Below are positions 14,871 to 22,683 of a stretch of DNA of 34,802 nt, in pieces. Every line of letters begins with the position of its first letter. Positions within the stretch are counted from its first letter, which is position 1. The stretch spans positions 1 through 34,802 of the forward strand of contig NZ_BMQJ01000037.1 in NCBI RefSeq assembly GCF_014648055.1, written 5' to 3'. The notes beneath the pieces are model-generated. The model ran no database searches. It was given only the letters and a program-made list of their open reading frames with translations, and was not told the DNA's origin. The stretch is from Streptosporangium pseudovulgare. GTDB taxonomy: Bacteria > Actinomycetota > Actinomycetes > Streptosporangiales > Streptosporangiaceae. Both the position numbers and the translations under genes were made by a program.

Positions 14871-15919
14871 GGCCGTGCGGCGGGGGCCGAGGTGCTCGCG
14901 CGCAGGACGACGGTTCCCGGGACGCGTTCGACGCGGCTGCGCCCGGCGGTGGCGGGCCGCAGGGCCAGCGCCATGACGCGCCTGCCGATCTCCTCCAGCG
15001 GCAGCGCCACGGTGGTCAGCGGCGGCGTCAGGTCGCCGACCACCGGGATGTCGTCGAACCCGGCCAGCGAGACGTCGCCGGGCACGGTCAGGCCGTGGTC
15101 GCGGAAGGCGGCCAGCGCGCCGACCGCCATGATGTCGGTCGAGGCGAAGACGCAGGTGGCGCGCAGGCCGCGGGCGACCAGCTCGGAGGCGGCCCGGTGG
15201 CCGCCGTCGCGGCTGAAGGCCCCCTCCACGATCTGGTCCGGGGCGATCCTCACCCCCGCCTCGGCGAGCGCCTCCTGGAAACCGGCGAGGCGGTCCACCA
15301 CGGTGGTGATGACCGGCGGCCCGGTGAGCACGGCGAAGTCGCGGTGGCCGAGGCCGAGCAGCGCCCTGGCCAGCGCGGCGGCCCCGGCGCGGTTCTCGGG
15401 CAGGACCGAGTCGACGCGGAGGCCGTGGTGGCGGCTGACCGCGGCGATGCGCGTTCCCGCGGCGGCGCACCGGGCCAGCTCCTCGCGCATCGCGCCCTGC
15501 CAGGCGCGGTCCTCGAACCCCGAGCCGGTCAGCAGGATCGCCCGGACGCGCTGGCCGCGCATCATGGAGACGTAGGACAGCTCGCGGGCCGGGTCGCGGA
15601 AGGTGCTTCCCATGATCACATGGAGGTCGTGCTCCGCGGCGGCGCGCATGACCCCGCCGGAGATCCCCGCGAAGTAGGGGTCGCTGACGTCGTGGCAGAT
15701 GACGCCCACCGCCTGGCTGGAGGCGCGGGCGAGGGCCTGGGCGTGGGCGTTCGGGGTGTAGGCGAGCCGCTCCGCGGCGGCCAGGACCCGCTCGCGGAGG
15801 TCGGCGCGCACGCGGGTGGTGCCGTTGAGCGCGCGGGAGGCGGTGGCGGAGGAGACCCCCGCCTCGCGGGCGACATCGTTGAGAGTCACCTGCGACCATT
15901 TGTCCAATTCCTCCCTCAC
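14825..15919 (-). CDS. LacI family transcriptional regulator
   Basis: 364 aa from GTG 15919; TTG 15907 and GTG 15889 are alternatives, as several AGGAGG-like stretches overlap here. N-terminal HTH TLNDVAREAGVSSATASRALNG, hinge helix ending NAHAQALARASSQ, then a periplasmic-binding-type effector domain (VGVICHDVSDPYFAGI, DIMAVGALAAF, LAGFDDIPVVGDLTPPLTTV). The Arg/Pro tail derives from a duplicated segment. It is divergent from the ABC importer operon and three AGCGCT palindromes lie between them, so it most likely represses both. LacI proteins usually respond to sugars or nucleosides, while the importer is of THI5/NMT1 type. Confidence 0.92.
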   Translation of the reverse strand: MREELDKWSQVTLNDVAREAGVSSATASRALNGTTRVRADLRERVLAAAERLAYTPNAHAQALARASSQAVGVICHDVSDPYFAGISGGVMRAAAEHDLHVIMGSTFRDPARELSYVSMMRGQRVRAILLTGSGFEDRAWQGAMREELARCAAAGTRIAAVSRHHGLRVDSVLPENRAGAAALARALLGLGHRDFAVLTGPPVITTVVDRLAGFQEALAEAGVRIAPDQIVEGAFSRDGGHRAASELVARGLRATCVFASTDIMAVGALAAFRDHGLTVPGDVSLAGFDDIPVVGDLTPPLTTVALPLEEIGRRVMALALRPATAGRSRVERVPGTVVLRASTSAPAARPRRERSPRPLTETPG

Positions 15920-15961
15920 CTCCTCTTGACCCGTATGTGAGATGGCCCCTACCGTACACCG

Positions 15962-16007
15962 GAAAGCGCTTTCTGACAGCGCTTTCAGATCAACAGAAAG
16001 CGCTTGC
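15962..16007. promoter_or_regulatory. triple LacI-type operator
   Basis: Three sites centred on AGCGCT: GAAAGCGCTTTC (15962-15973, perfect), TGACAGCGCTTTCA (15974-15987, one mismatched pair) and GAAAGCGCTTGC (15996-16007). Centres are 13 and 21 bp apart. They lie between the lacI gene and the ABC operon and match the usual CG-centred LacI-family site. Confidence 0.85.
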
Positions 16008-16050
16008 ACACGGGCTGCGCCCGTACGCGGGCGAAAGGAGGGTGCTCATC

Positions 16051-16866
16051 ATGAGCATGAACCCCGGCGGGTCCGAGGGACGGCTGCTCGCCGTCCTCGA
16101 ACGGAGCTGGCGGCCGGTCGCGCTGCTCGTCGCCTGCTTCGCCGTCTGGTGGGCGATCACCTCCACCCAGCTGGTGCCGCCCTACCTCGTTCCGTCGCCG
16201 GGGACGACCCTGGGGGTGATGACGGAGAAGTCATCGTATCTCTGGCAGCACACCTGGGTGACCACCTACGAGACCGTCCTCGGCTTCGTCATCGCCGTCG
16301 TCATCGGCGTCCTGGCGGCCGTGGTGATGGTCTACTCCACGACCGTGGAGAAGACGCTCTACCCCGTCCTGCTCTTCGCGCAGGTCATCCCCAAGATCGC
16401 CATCGCCCCGCTGTTCGTGGTCTGGCTCGGTTTCGGGCTGACCCCCAAGGTCGTCGTCGCCGTGCTGATCGCGTTCTTCCCCGTCGTCATCTCCATGGTG
16501 ACCGGCCTGAAGTCCGTCGACCCCGAGATGCTCCAGCTCGCCGCCACCATGGGCGCGAGCCCGCTCAAGACCTTCGCCAAGATCCGTTTCCCCGCCTCCC
16601 TGCCGCACCTGTTCTCCGGCCTGAAGGTGGCCGTCACGCTCGCGGTGACCGGCGCCGTGGTCGGCGAGTTCGTCGGTGCGAACGAGGGACTGGGCTTCGT
16701 GATCCTGCAGGCCAACGGCAACCTCGACACCCCCATGCTGTTCGCGGGACTGCTGGTGATGTCGCTGATCGGCGTCGTGCTGTTCGTCCTCGTCGAGATC
16801 GCCGAGCAGCTGATGCTGCCCTGGCACGCCAGCCGGCGTGGCGAGGCCGCGACCACGACCCTCTGA
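16051..16866 (+). CDS. ABC importer permease (NMT1/SsuC/TauC-like)
   Basis: 271 aa from ATG 16051, 8 nt after GGAGGG. About six membrane segments with the binding-protein-dependent transport signature EMLQLAATMGASPLKTFAKIRFPASLPHLFSGLK at residues about 165-200, the coupling helix that docks the ATPase. VPPYLVPSPGTT near the start is typical of the sulfonate/nitrate/pyrimidine permeases (SsuC, ThiX). It forms a homodimeric channel with the ATPase at 18070 and receives substrate from the lipoprotein at 16910. First gene of the operon, controlled through the AGCGCT sites upstream. Confidence 0.93.
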   Translation: MSMNPGGSEGRLLAVLERSWRPVALLVACFAVWWAITSTQLVPPYLVPSPGTTLGVMTEKSSYLWQHTWVTTYETVLGFVIAVVIGVLAAVVMVYSTTVEKTLYPVLLFAQVIPKIAIAPLFVVWLGFGLTPKVVVAVLIAFFPVVISMVTGLKSVDPEMLQLAATMGASPLKTFAKIRFPASLPHLFSGLKVAVTLAVTGAVVGEFVGANEGLGFVILQANGNLDTPMLFAGLLVMSLIGVVLFVLVEIAEQLMLPWHASRRGEAATTTL

Positions 16867-16909
16867 AGCCTCGAACCGGCCACCGACCACCCCCAAGGAA
16901 GGCACCCCC

Positions 16910-17926
16910 GTGAAATCCCGGATCGTCATCGCCGCCCTGCTGCCGGCCCTCCTCCTCACCGCCTGCGGCGGCGAGGACGGCGGGACGACCACCAGCGCGT
17001 CGGGCAAGAAACTCGACCAGGTGACGCTCACGCTCAACTGGTACCCGTACGGCGAGCACGCGCCGTTCTACCTCGGCAAGAAGCAGGCCGTCTTCGAGAA
17101 GCACGGCATCGACCTGAAGATCCAGGCCGGCCAGGGCTCGCAGAAGACCATCCAGGCCACCGGGGCGGGGCAGACCGACTTCGGCTGGGCCGACACCCCC
17201 GCGCTGCTGGCCTCCGTCTCCCAGGGCGTCCCGGTCAAGAGCCTCGGGGTCTACCTGCAGACCACCCCGGCCTCCGTGCAGTTCTTCGACGAGAAGAACA
17301 TCACCGACCCCGCCGGCATCAAGGGCAAGAAGATCGCCATCACCGCCGGTGACGCGCTGTCCAAGACGTTCCCGGCCTTCCTCAAGCAGAACGGCCTGGC
17401 CGAGAACGACGTGCAGCTGCAGAACACCGACCCGGCGGGGAAGATCGCCGCGGTGATCTCCGGCCAGGCCGACGCCCTGCTCGGCTACGCCTCCGACCAG
17501 GGGCCGACGATGCAGGAGAAGGCCGGCAAGAAGGTCTCCTACCTGCGCTTCTCCGAGTTCGGCCTCAACTTCTACAGCAACGGCCTCCTGACCTCCACCA
17601 AGAACCTGGAGAGCAGGGCCGACCTGGTCAAGCGCATGGTCGCGGCGACCAGCGAGGCGTGGGCCGCAGCCGAGAAGGACCCGCAGGCGGCGGTGGACGC
17701 GATGGACGGCGCCTCCGAGCAGCTCCCCAGCAAGCAGGTGCTGCTCGACCAGTTCAAGACCACCGTCACGCTGCTGCACACCGACGCGACCAAGGGCATG
17801 GCCCCGGGCGTCAACACCGCCGCGGACTGGCAGACGACGATCGACACCTTCGTCAAGGCGGGTGTGATCACCAAGGCCGAGGCGCCGGCCGCCTACTGGG
17901 ACGAGAGCGTCACCCCGAAGGGGTGA
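16910..17926 (+). CDS. NMT1/THI5-like substrate-binding lipoprotein
   Basis: 338 aa from GTG 16910, with AAGGAAGG upstream. Signal peptide with lipobox LLTAC, Cys19 as lipidation site. The mature part has the NMT1 fold: LTLNWYPYGEHAPFYLGKKQAVFEKHGIDLKI, GSQKTIQATGAGQTDFGWAD, and LQNTDPAGKIAAVISGQADALLGY. LNWYPYGEHAPFY resembles the binding site of ThiY/THI5 pyrimidine-binding proteins. Likely ligand: a thiamine pyrimidine breakdown product such as formylaminopyrimidine or HMP; riboflavin (RibY) or another heterocycle is possible. No thi genes or thiamine riboswitch are visible nearby. It lies 43 nt after the permease gene. Confidence 0.92.
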   Translation: MKSRIVIAALLPALLLTACGGEDGGTTTSASGKKLDQVTLTLNWYPYGEHAPFYLGKKQAVFEKHGIDLKIQAGQGSQKTIQATGAGQTDFGWADTPALLASVSQGVPVKSLGVYLQTTPASVQFFDEKNITDPAGIKGKKIAITAGDALSKTFPAFLKQNGLAENDVQLQNTDPAGKIAAVISGQADALLGYASDQGPTMQEKAGKKVSYLRFSEFGLNFYSNGLLTSTKNLESRADLVKRMVAATSEAWAAAEKDPQAAVDAMDGASEQLPSKQVLLDQFKTTVTLLHTDATKGMAPGVNTAADWQTTIDTFVKAGVITKAEAPAAYWDESVTPKG

Positions 17927-18013
17927 GCGCGCCGCCCCCGGGGGGCGGGCACGCCGGCTTCCTTCCCGGAGCCGGAGAGCCCGGGGCCGGAGAGCCCTCA
18001 GGGGCGGAGAGGA

Positions 18014-18032
18014 CCCCGGGGAAAGCCCGGGG
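18014..18032 (+). other. intercistronic hairpin before the ATPase gene
   Basis: CCCCGGG (18014-18020), GAAAG loop, CCCGGGG (18026-18032), in the 143-nt gap between the lipoprotein and ATPase genes. It may stabilise the upstream message or attenuate transcription so that the binding protein is made in excess. Confidence 0.5.
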
Positions 18033-18069
18033 GCCGGAAGGCCGGGGAGATCACGTTGGAGGGATGGGG

Positions 18070-18888
18070 ATGAAAGGCAACCTGGAGGCCGAGCGCACGC
18101 CCGGTGCCGCGACCGCGGTCGCGGCGGTGGAGCTCGACGCCGTCGCGGTCCGGTTCAGGGCCAAGAAGAAGGAGGTGACCGCGCTGCGCGACGTCTCGCT
18201 GAGCGTCGCGCCCGGCGAGTTCGTCTCGATCGTCGGCCCCTCGGGTTGCGGCAAGTCGACCCTGCTGAAGCTGGTCTCCGGCCTGCTGCGGCCGTCGGCG
18301 GGCAGCGTGCGCCTCTTCGGGGAGGCGGTCGGCGGCACCAGGCACGACATCGGGTACGTGTTCCAGCGCGCCGCCCTGCTGGAGTGGCGGTCCGCCCGCC
18401 GCAACATCCTGCTCCAGGCGGAGATGCGCGGGATGCCCGCCGCCGAGGCCGGCCGGAGGGCGGACGAGCTGATCGAGATGACCGGGCTCACCGGCTTCGA
18501 GGACGCTCTGCCGCACGAGCTGTCGGGCGGCATGCAGCAGCGGGTGGCGCTGTGCCGGGCGCTGCTGCACCGCCCGCCGGTCCTGCTGATGGACGAGCCG
18601 TTCGGCGCGCTCGACGCGCTCACCCGCGAGCAGATGAACGTCGAGCTGCACCGGATCTGGCGGGAGACCGGCACGACCGTGCTCCTGGTCACCCACTCCA
18701 TCGCCGAGTCGGTCTACCTCGCCAACCGGGTCCTGGTGATGACCGCGCGGCCGGGGACCGTCGCCGAGATCATCGACGTCGACCTGCCCGGCTCCCGCGA
18801 CTACGCCGAGACGATGTCGCAGCCCTCGTTCGCCGAGGCCACCGGCCGGATCCGCGACCTGCTCGGCGCCGCCACGGCGACGGACTGA
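18070..18888 (+). CDS. ABC importer ATPase (SsuB/TauB/ThiZ-like)
   Basis: 272 aa from ATG 18070, 6 nt after GGAGGG (ATG 18064 would touch it). Walker A GPSGCGKST at residues about 57-65, Q-loop YVFQRAALLEW, signature LSGGMQQR, Walker B LLMDEPFGALDA, H-loop VTHSIAES. The FQ.xALLEWR and DEPFGALD blocks are those of nitrate/sulfonate/taurine/pyrimidine importers. It powers the permease encoded at 16051. Separated from the lipoprotein gene by a hairpin-bearing gap, but same strand and function, so in the same operon. Confidence 0.94.
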   Translation: MKGNLEAERTPGAATAVAAVELDAVAVRFRAKKKEVTALRDVSLSVAPGEFVSIVGPSGCGKSTLLKLVSGLLRPSAGSVRLFGEAVGGTRHDIGYVFQRAALLEWRSARRNILLQAEMRGMPAAEAGRRADELIEMTGLTGFEDALPHELSGGMQQRVALCRALLHRPPVLLMDEPFGALDALTREQMNVELHRIWRETGTTVLLVTHSIAESVYLANRVLVMTARPGTVAEIIDVDLPGSRDYAETMSQPSFAEATGRIRDLLGAATATD

Positions 18889-18905
18889 CCGGCCGGCCGG
18901 CCCGG

Positions 18906-18933
18906 CGGGGCCGGGGGAACCGTCCCGGCCCCG
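18906..18933 (+). terminator. hairpin after the ABC importer operon
   Basis: CGGGGCCGGG (18906-18915) pairs perfectly with CCCGGCCCCG (18924-18933), loop 8 nt, starting 18 nt past the ATPase stop. It lies before the converging Clp-N gene. Confidence 0.75.
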
Positions 18934-19002
18934 TTCCCGGTCCCGCGCCGTGTGGCGCCACGCCCGCCGCGCGGCGTCGCCGTACGGGGGTGGGCCCGGT
19001 GG

Positions 19003-19554
19003 TCAGGCGGACGCGCGGAGAGGCCACAACCTCCCGGCGAGGCCGTGGAGGTCGACGCCGAGGCGGCGCAGGATCGCCACCGAGGCGTTGGAGCCGTCGG
19101 CCAGCAGGCCCCTCACCAGGTCCTCGTCCGCGGCCCCGTCCCCGGTGCGGCGGGCGCCGTGGTACAGGGCGACCTCGACGGCCTTGCGGGCCGCGACGGT
19201 GAGCCGGAGGTCGCCGGCCGGACCGGAGAGCGTCACGCGCAGCGGGCGCGTCCGGGGCCGGCGCAGCCGCCACGCGGCCGGATCGGCACGGCGGGCCGGG
19301 AGCCTGCGGCGGATCTCGTCCAGGTCGACGCCCAGACCGGCCAGCAGGTCCCGATCACCCGGGCGGTCCGCCGGGTCCGCCGGCAGCAGCGCGCGGACGG
19401 CGTCCGGGGGCACCGCGAAGCCGTCCACCGGCCACGCCTCGGCCAGGGCGAGCAGCAGCATGTCGTCGTCGAGGGCGGTGCGGCCGGCGTCGAGCGACAG
19501 CAGGCCGGCCCGGACCACCGTCCGCCGGGCCTCGGGGGTGAACCTCTCGAACAT
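19003..19554 (-). CDS. Clp N-terminal domain protein without ATPase
   Basis: 183 aa from ATG 19554, 6 nt after GGGAG; ATG 19560 overlaps the HTH stop. Residues 1-60 start MFERFTPEARRTVVRAGLLSLDAGRTALDDDMLLLALAEA, the first helical repeat of the Clp N domain that binds substrates or adaptors in ClpA/ClpC. A second half (VTLSGPAGDLRLTVAARKAVEVALYHGAR.., DEDLVRGLLADGSNASVAILRRLGVDL) repeats the pattern, as in a complete N domain pair. No Walker motifs follow. It could be an adaptor, decoy or regulator for Clp proteolysis. It is translated with the upstream HTH gene and shares its promoter. Confidence 0.88.
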   Translation of the reverse strand: MFERFTPEARRTVVRAGLLSLDAGRTALDDDMLLLALAEAWPVDGFAVPPDAVRALLPADPADRPGDRDLLAGLGVDLDEIRRRLPARRADPAAWRLRRPRTRPLRVTLSGPAGDLRLTVAARKAVEVALYHGARRTGDGAADEDLVRGLLADGSNASVAILRRLGVDLHGLAGRLWPLRASA

Positions 19555-19556
19555 CC

Positions 19557-19784
19557 TCATCTCCCGCCGTCGATGATCCGGTGTGCGTGCTTGCGGTGCG
19601 CCGTCTGCCGTTTCACGCCGAGCGCCGCCGCGATGGCCTCCCACGACGCGCCCCGGGCGCGGGCCTCGGTGACGTGCGCGGCCTCCAGTTCCTCCAGGAG
19701 CCGCCGCAGGGCCGCCACGGCGGCCAGCGCCGTCACCGGGTCCTCGCCGGTGGTGGCCTCGGCCAGTTCGGTTACCGTCGTCAT
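19557..19784 (-). CDS. small helix-turn-helix protein, likely autorepressor
   Basis: 75 aa from ATG 19784. An N-terminal helix rich in Ala/Leu/Glu (ALAAVAALRRLLEELEAAHV) suggests a dimer or coiled-coil surface. RARGASWEAIAAALGVKRQTAHRKHAHR is a sigma-70-like/HTH unit with the recognition helix at KRQTAHRKH. There is no Shine-Dalgarno; the message is predicted to be leaderless. The stop overlaps the start region of the Clp-N gene (ATGA). Two identical palindromes cover its promoter, so it almost certainly binds them and represses its own operon. What relieves repression is unknown; the Clp-N partner is the obvious candidate. Confidence 0.9.
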   Translation of the reverse strand: MTTVTELAEATTGEDPVTALAAVAALRRLLEELEAAHVTEARARGASWEAIAAALGVKRQTAHRKHAHRIIDGGR

Positions 19785-19787
19785 GCT

Positions 19788-19830
19788 GTCAGCATATGCT
19801 GACGCGGCCCGCTTGTCAGCATATGCTGAC
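19788..19830 (-). promoter_or_regulatory. promoter overlaid by two identical palindromes
   Basis: GTCAGCATATGCTGAC occurs perfectly at 19788-19803 and 19815-19830, 27 bp apart start to start, and both copies are flanked identically by T and G. On the minus strand CTGACA (19819-19814) is a -35, a 17-nt spacer follows, TATGCT (19796-19791) is the -10, then 6 nt to ATG 19784. One palindrome overlaps each promoter element. Confidence 0.88.
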
Positions 19831-19905
19831 GAACGTCCCCGGGCGGCCCGGGTCACCGTACGGCCGTCCTGATCCCCGTGCGGGGCCCGGCGATGACGGG
19901 CCGAC

Positions 19906-19955
19906 GGCGCGGACCGGCCGGGAGCGGCGGTAGGGGGCGACGGCCGGTCCGCGCC
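19906..19955 (-). terminator. long hairpin after the response regulator
   Basis: GGCGCGGACCGGCC (19906-19919) and its exact complement (19942-19955), a 14-bp stem with a 22-nt loop, starting 23 nt past the response-regulator stop on the minus strand. Confidence 0.7.
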
Positions 19956-19978
19956 GGCGGCCGGGGGCGAAGGGCGCG

Positions 19979-20626
19979 TCAGAGGAGGCCGGCGTCGCGT
20001 ACCTTCATGGCGACGTGGACCCGGTTGTCGGTCCCCAGCTTGGCGAAGATCCGGGTGACGTTCGCCTTCACGGTGGCGACGCTCATGTGCAGGCGACCGG
20101 CGATCTCGGCGTTCGAGCTGCCCCGGGCCACCTCGACCGCGACCTCGCGCTCGCGTTCGGTGAGCCTGGCCAGCTCCCGCCGCGCCTCCGGGCCCCGCGG
20201 CTCGGGACCGCCGGTGGCCGCGGCGATCACCTGCCGCGCGACGCTCGGCGACAGTACCGGCTCGCCCCTCGCCACGGCGCGGACCGCCTCGACCATCTTC
20301 GGCGGCGGCGTGTCCTTCAGCAGGAACCCGGCCGCGCCGAGCCCCAGGGCCCGCAGCACCAGGTCGTCGGCGTCGAAGGTGGTGAGCACGAGGATCCGGG
20401 GCGCGTCCGGCCGCCTCAGCAGCAGCTCGGTGGTGGTCAGCCCGTCCTGGCCGGGCATCCGGATGTCCATCAGCACCACGTCGGGCCGCAGGTCGCGGAT
20501 CACCTCCATGGCGTGCCGGCCGTCCCCGGCCTCGCCCGCGATCTCCAGGTCGGGCTCGCCGCCGAGGATGAGGCGCAGCCCGGTCCGCACCATCGGGTCG
20601 TCGTCCACGATCACCAGCCGAATCAC
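19979..20626 (-). CDS. NarL/LuxR family response regulator
   Basis: 215 aa from GTG 20626. Receiver domain: VIVDDDP with acidic pocket residues 8-10, phosphoacceptor Asp54 in VVLMDIRMPG, Thr in LVLTTFDADD, Lys in FLLKDTPP. C-terminal LuxR HTH: LTEREREVAVEVARGSSNAEIAGRLHMSVATVKANVTRIFAKLG. It lies 3 nt behind the sensor kinase gene, its cognate partner. The divergent ABC exporter at 21970 is the probable target, as in many actinobacterial DesK/LiaS-like systems, though no binding site is recognised. Confidence 0.95.
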   Translation of the reverse strand: MIRLVIVDDDPMVRTGLRLILGGEPDLEIAGEAGDGRHAMEVIRDLRPDVVLMDIRMPGQDGLTTTELLLRRPDAPRILVLTTFDADDLVLRALGLGAAGFLLKDTPPPKMVEAVRAVARGEPVLSPSVARQVIAAATGGPEPRGPEARRELARLTEREREVAVEVARGSSNAEIAGRLHMSVATVKANVTRIFAKLGTDNRVHVAMKVRDAGLL

Positions 20627-20629
20627 CGG

Positions 20630-21805
20630 TCAAGCCTCCCACGGCAGCCGGGCGTCGAGGACGAAGCACCCGTCCCGTACGGCGTGGCTGAGCGTGCCGC
20701 CGGCCATCCGGGTCCGTTCGGCCAGGCCCACCAGACCCAGCCGCCCGCCGGGACCGGCGGCCGCCCCCGGATCCGCCGGATTGCTCACCCGGATCCGCAG
20801 GCCGTCGCCGGGCCGCCCGCCGATCTCGGCCCGCACCCGGCTGCCCGGCGCGTGCTTGCGGGCGTTGGTCAGGGCCTCCTGCACGATCCGGTAGGCGTGC
20901 CGGCCGGTCTGCGCCGGCAGCAGCCCGCGGTCCTCGACGGCGTCGGCCACCTCGACCCGCTGGCCCGCCGCCCGCACCTCGTCGAACAGGTCGCCCAGCC
21001 GGTCCAGGCCCGGCTGCGGCGGCTCCGGCGCCTCGGCGGCGCCGTCGGATCGGGAGGCGCCGTCGGACCGGAGGGTGCCGAGTACGGCGCGCAGCTCGTT
21101 CAGCGACTGGTGCGCGTTCTCCTGGATCGCCAGCGCCACCTCGCGGCTCTCCCCGGCGGTGAGGTCCGTCCGGTACGCCAGGCCGCCCGCGAGCATCGCC
21201 AGCAGGGAGATCCGGTGCGCCAGGACGTCGTGCATCTCGTGGGCGATCCGGGCGCGCTCGGCGAGCCTGGCCTGCTCGACCCGCTGCGCCTGCTCACGCT
21301 CGACGGCCAGCGCCGCCTCCCGCCGCGAGGCGTCCAGGTCGCGCAGCCCGCGCAGGTACAGGCCGAAGACGGTCAGCCCGCCGAGGATCGCGGCGCCGGT
21401 CACCATGGAGACGACCGTCCTCTGGTCGATGCCGTGCCAGGCGGCGTAGATCGCCAGGCACAGCCAGGAGACGGCCGCGACCGGGACGATCCGGCGCCAC
21501 CGGCGGTGCGTGCACAGCGACACGTAGGCGACGTAGGCCGGGCCGGTGGCGGTGGCGGAGAGGGCCGTCAGCAGGGCGGTCGCCAGCGCGGTCTGCCACG
21601 GCAGGCGGCGCCGCCATCGCAGCAGGACCAGCCCGGCCACGCCCAGCCCCACGTCGACCACCGCCTCCCGGAGGATGCCGGACTTCTGGGAGGCGGTCAT
21701 CACCATGAGGACACCGAAGAACAGCATCGGCACCGCGGCGCACAGGTAGCGCAGCGCGGAGTCCCGCCGGGTCAGGGGCGGCTGGTGCTCCGTACGGTCG
21801 TCCAC
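20630..21805 (-). CDS. sensor histidine kinase (HisKA_3 type)
   Basis: 391 aa from GTG 21805. Residues about 20-150 hold several membrane segments and almost no extracellular domain, typical of intramembrane-sensing kinases. A coiled linker (REAALAVEREQAQRVEQARLAERARIA) leads to HEMHDVLAHRISLL with phospho-His192, then the ATPase domain with N-box EALTNARKHAPGSRV and G-box GRLGLVGLAERTRMAGG. It phosphorylates the regulator encoded 3 nt downstream. TAGGCT lies 8 nt upstream of the start and no Shine-Dalgarno is seen, so the message may be nearly leaderless. Signal unknown; cell-envelope or drug stress is common for the type. Confidence 0.95.
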   Translation of the reverse strand: MDDRTEHQPPLTRRDSALRYLCAAVPMLFFGVLMVMTASQKSGILREAVVDVGLGVAGLVLLRWRRRLPWQTALATALLTALSATATGPAYVAYVSLCTHRRWRRIVPVAAVSWLCLAIYAAWHGIDQRTVVSMVTGAAILGGLTVFGLYLRGLRDLDASRREAALAVEREQAQRVEQARLAERARIAHEMHDVLAHRISLLAMLAGGLAYRTDLTAGESREVALAIQENAHQSLNELRAVLGTLRSDGASRSDGAAEAPEPPQPGLDRLGDLFDEVRAAGQRVEVADAVEDRGLLPAQTGRHAYRIVQEALTNARKHAPGSRVRAEIGGRPGDGLRIRVSNPADPGAAAGPGGRLGLVGLAERTRMAGGTLSHAVRDGCFVLDARLPWEA

Positions 21806-21969
21806 GGCCCCACAGCCTATGCACCGTGCGGACCCGTTCGTCAGCGACCTGGGTCCACCTCGGGGTGGCCGAAGGTCTGCAATCGCGGCGGCGACGGATC
21901 GCCCCGGGTCCGCCGGCCGTCCACCCCGGTCCGATGACCGGTGGGACCCCGGCGCGATGGACTGGTTCC

Positions 21970-22683
21970 GTGATCGAGTTCAACCATGTCAGCAAGACGT
22001 ACAAAGGGGTGAAGGCGCTCGACGACGTGTCCTTCGCCGTCGGCCCGGGAAGCGTCACCGGCTTCCTCGGGCCCAACGGCGCCGGGAAGTCGACGGCCCT
22101 GCGGATCCTCCTCGGCCTCTCCCGCGCCACCTCCGGCTCGGCCACCGTGCTGGGCCGGCCGTACGGCGAGCTGGACCGCCCGGCCGCCCGGGTCGGTGCG
22201 CTCCTCGACGCCGACGCCCAGCATCCCGGCCGCACCGGCAGGGAGGTTCTGACCCTGGCCGCGACGGTGCTCGGCCTGCCGGGAACGCGCGTCGAGGAGG
22301 TCCTCGACCTGGTCGGGCTGACCGGCCGGGAGAGCCGCCGGACGGTCGGCGGCTACTCGCTGGGCATGCGGCAGCGTCTCGGCATCGCCCAGGCGCTCCT
22401 CGGCGACCCCGAGGTCCTCGTCCTGGACGAGCCCGCCAACGGCCTCGACCCCCAGGGCATCCGCTGGCTGCGCGGACTGATCCGCGACCTCGCCGCCTCC
22501 GGACGCGCGGTGCTGCTCAGCTCGCACCTGCTGCACGAGGTGGAGCAGGTGGCCGACCACATCGTGATGATCGGCCGGGGCCGGGTCCTCGCCCAGGGCA
22601 CCGCCGCCGAACTCGGCCGGGACCGCGGCCTGGAGGAGACCTTCATCGAGCTGACCACGCACGCCGACCGGGGTGCGGCATGA
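21970..22683 (+). CDS. ABC exporter ATPase (antibiotic/bacitracin type)
   Basis: 237 aa from GTG 21970; ATG 21934 is an alternative and no strong Shine-Dalgarno supports either. Walker A GPNGAGKST, signature YSLGMRQRLG, Walker B VLVLDEPANGLDPQGI, H-loop LSSHLLHEVEQ. The EPANGLDPQGIRWLR block marks the BcrA/DrrA-like exporter subgroup. Probably paired with the membrane protein at 22680, whose ATG overlaps this stop (ATGA). Divergent from the two-component system and likely induced by it. Confidence 0.93.
   Translation: MIEFNHVSKTYKGVKALDDVSFAVGPGSVTGFLGPNGAGKSTALRILLGLSRATSGSATVLGRPYGELDRPAARVGALLDADAQHPGRTGREVLTLAATVLGLPGTRVEEVLDLVGLTGRESRRTVGGYSLGMRQRLGIAQALLGDPEVLVLDEPANGLDPQGIRWLRGLIRDLAASGRAVLLSSHLLHEVEQVADHIVMIGRGRVLAQGTAAELGRDRGLEETFIELTTHADRGAA

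Noticed and set aside
16861..16910. Thiamine (TPP) riboswitch before the THI5-like lipoprotein gene
   Set aside because: The 43-nt gap is too short and lacks the conserved CUGAGA-type blocks.
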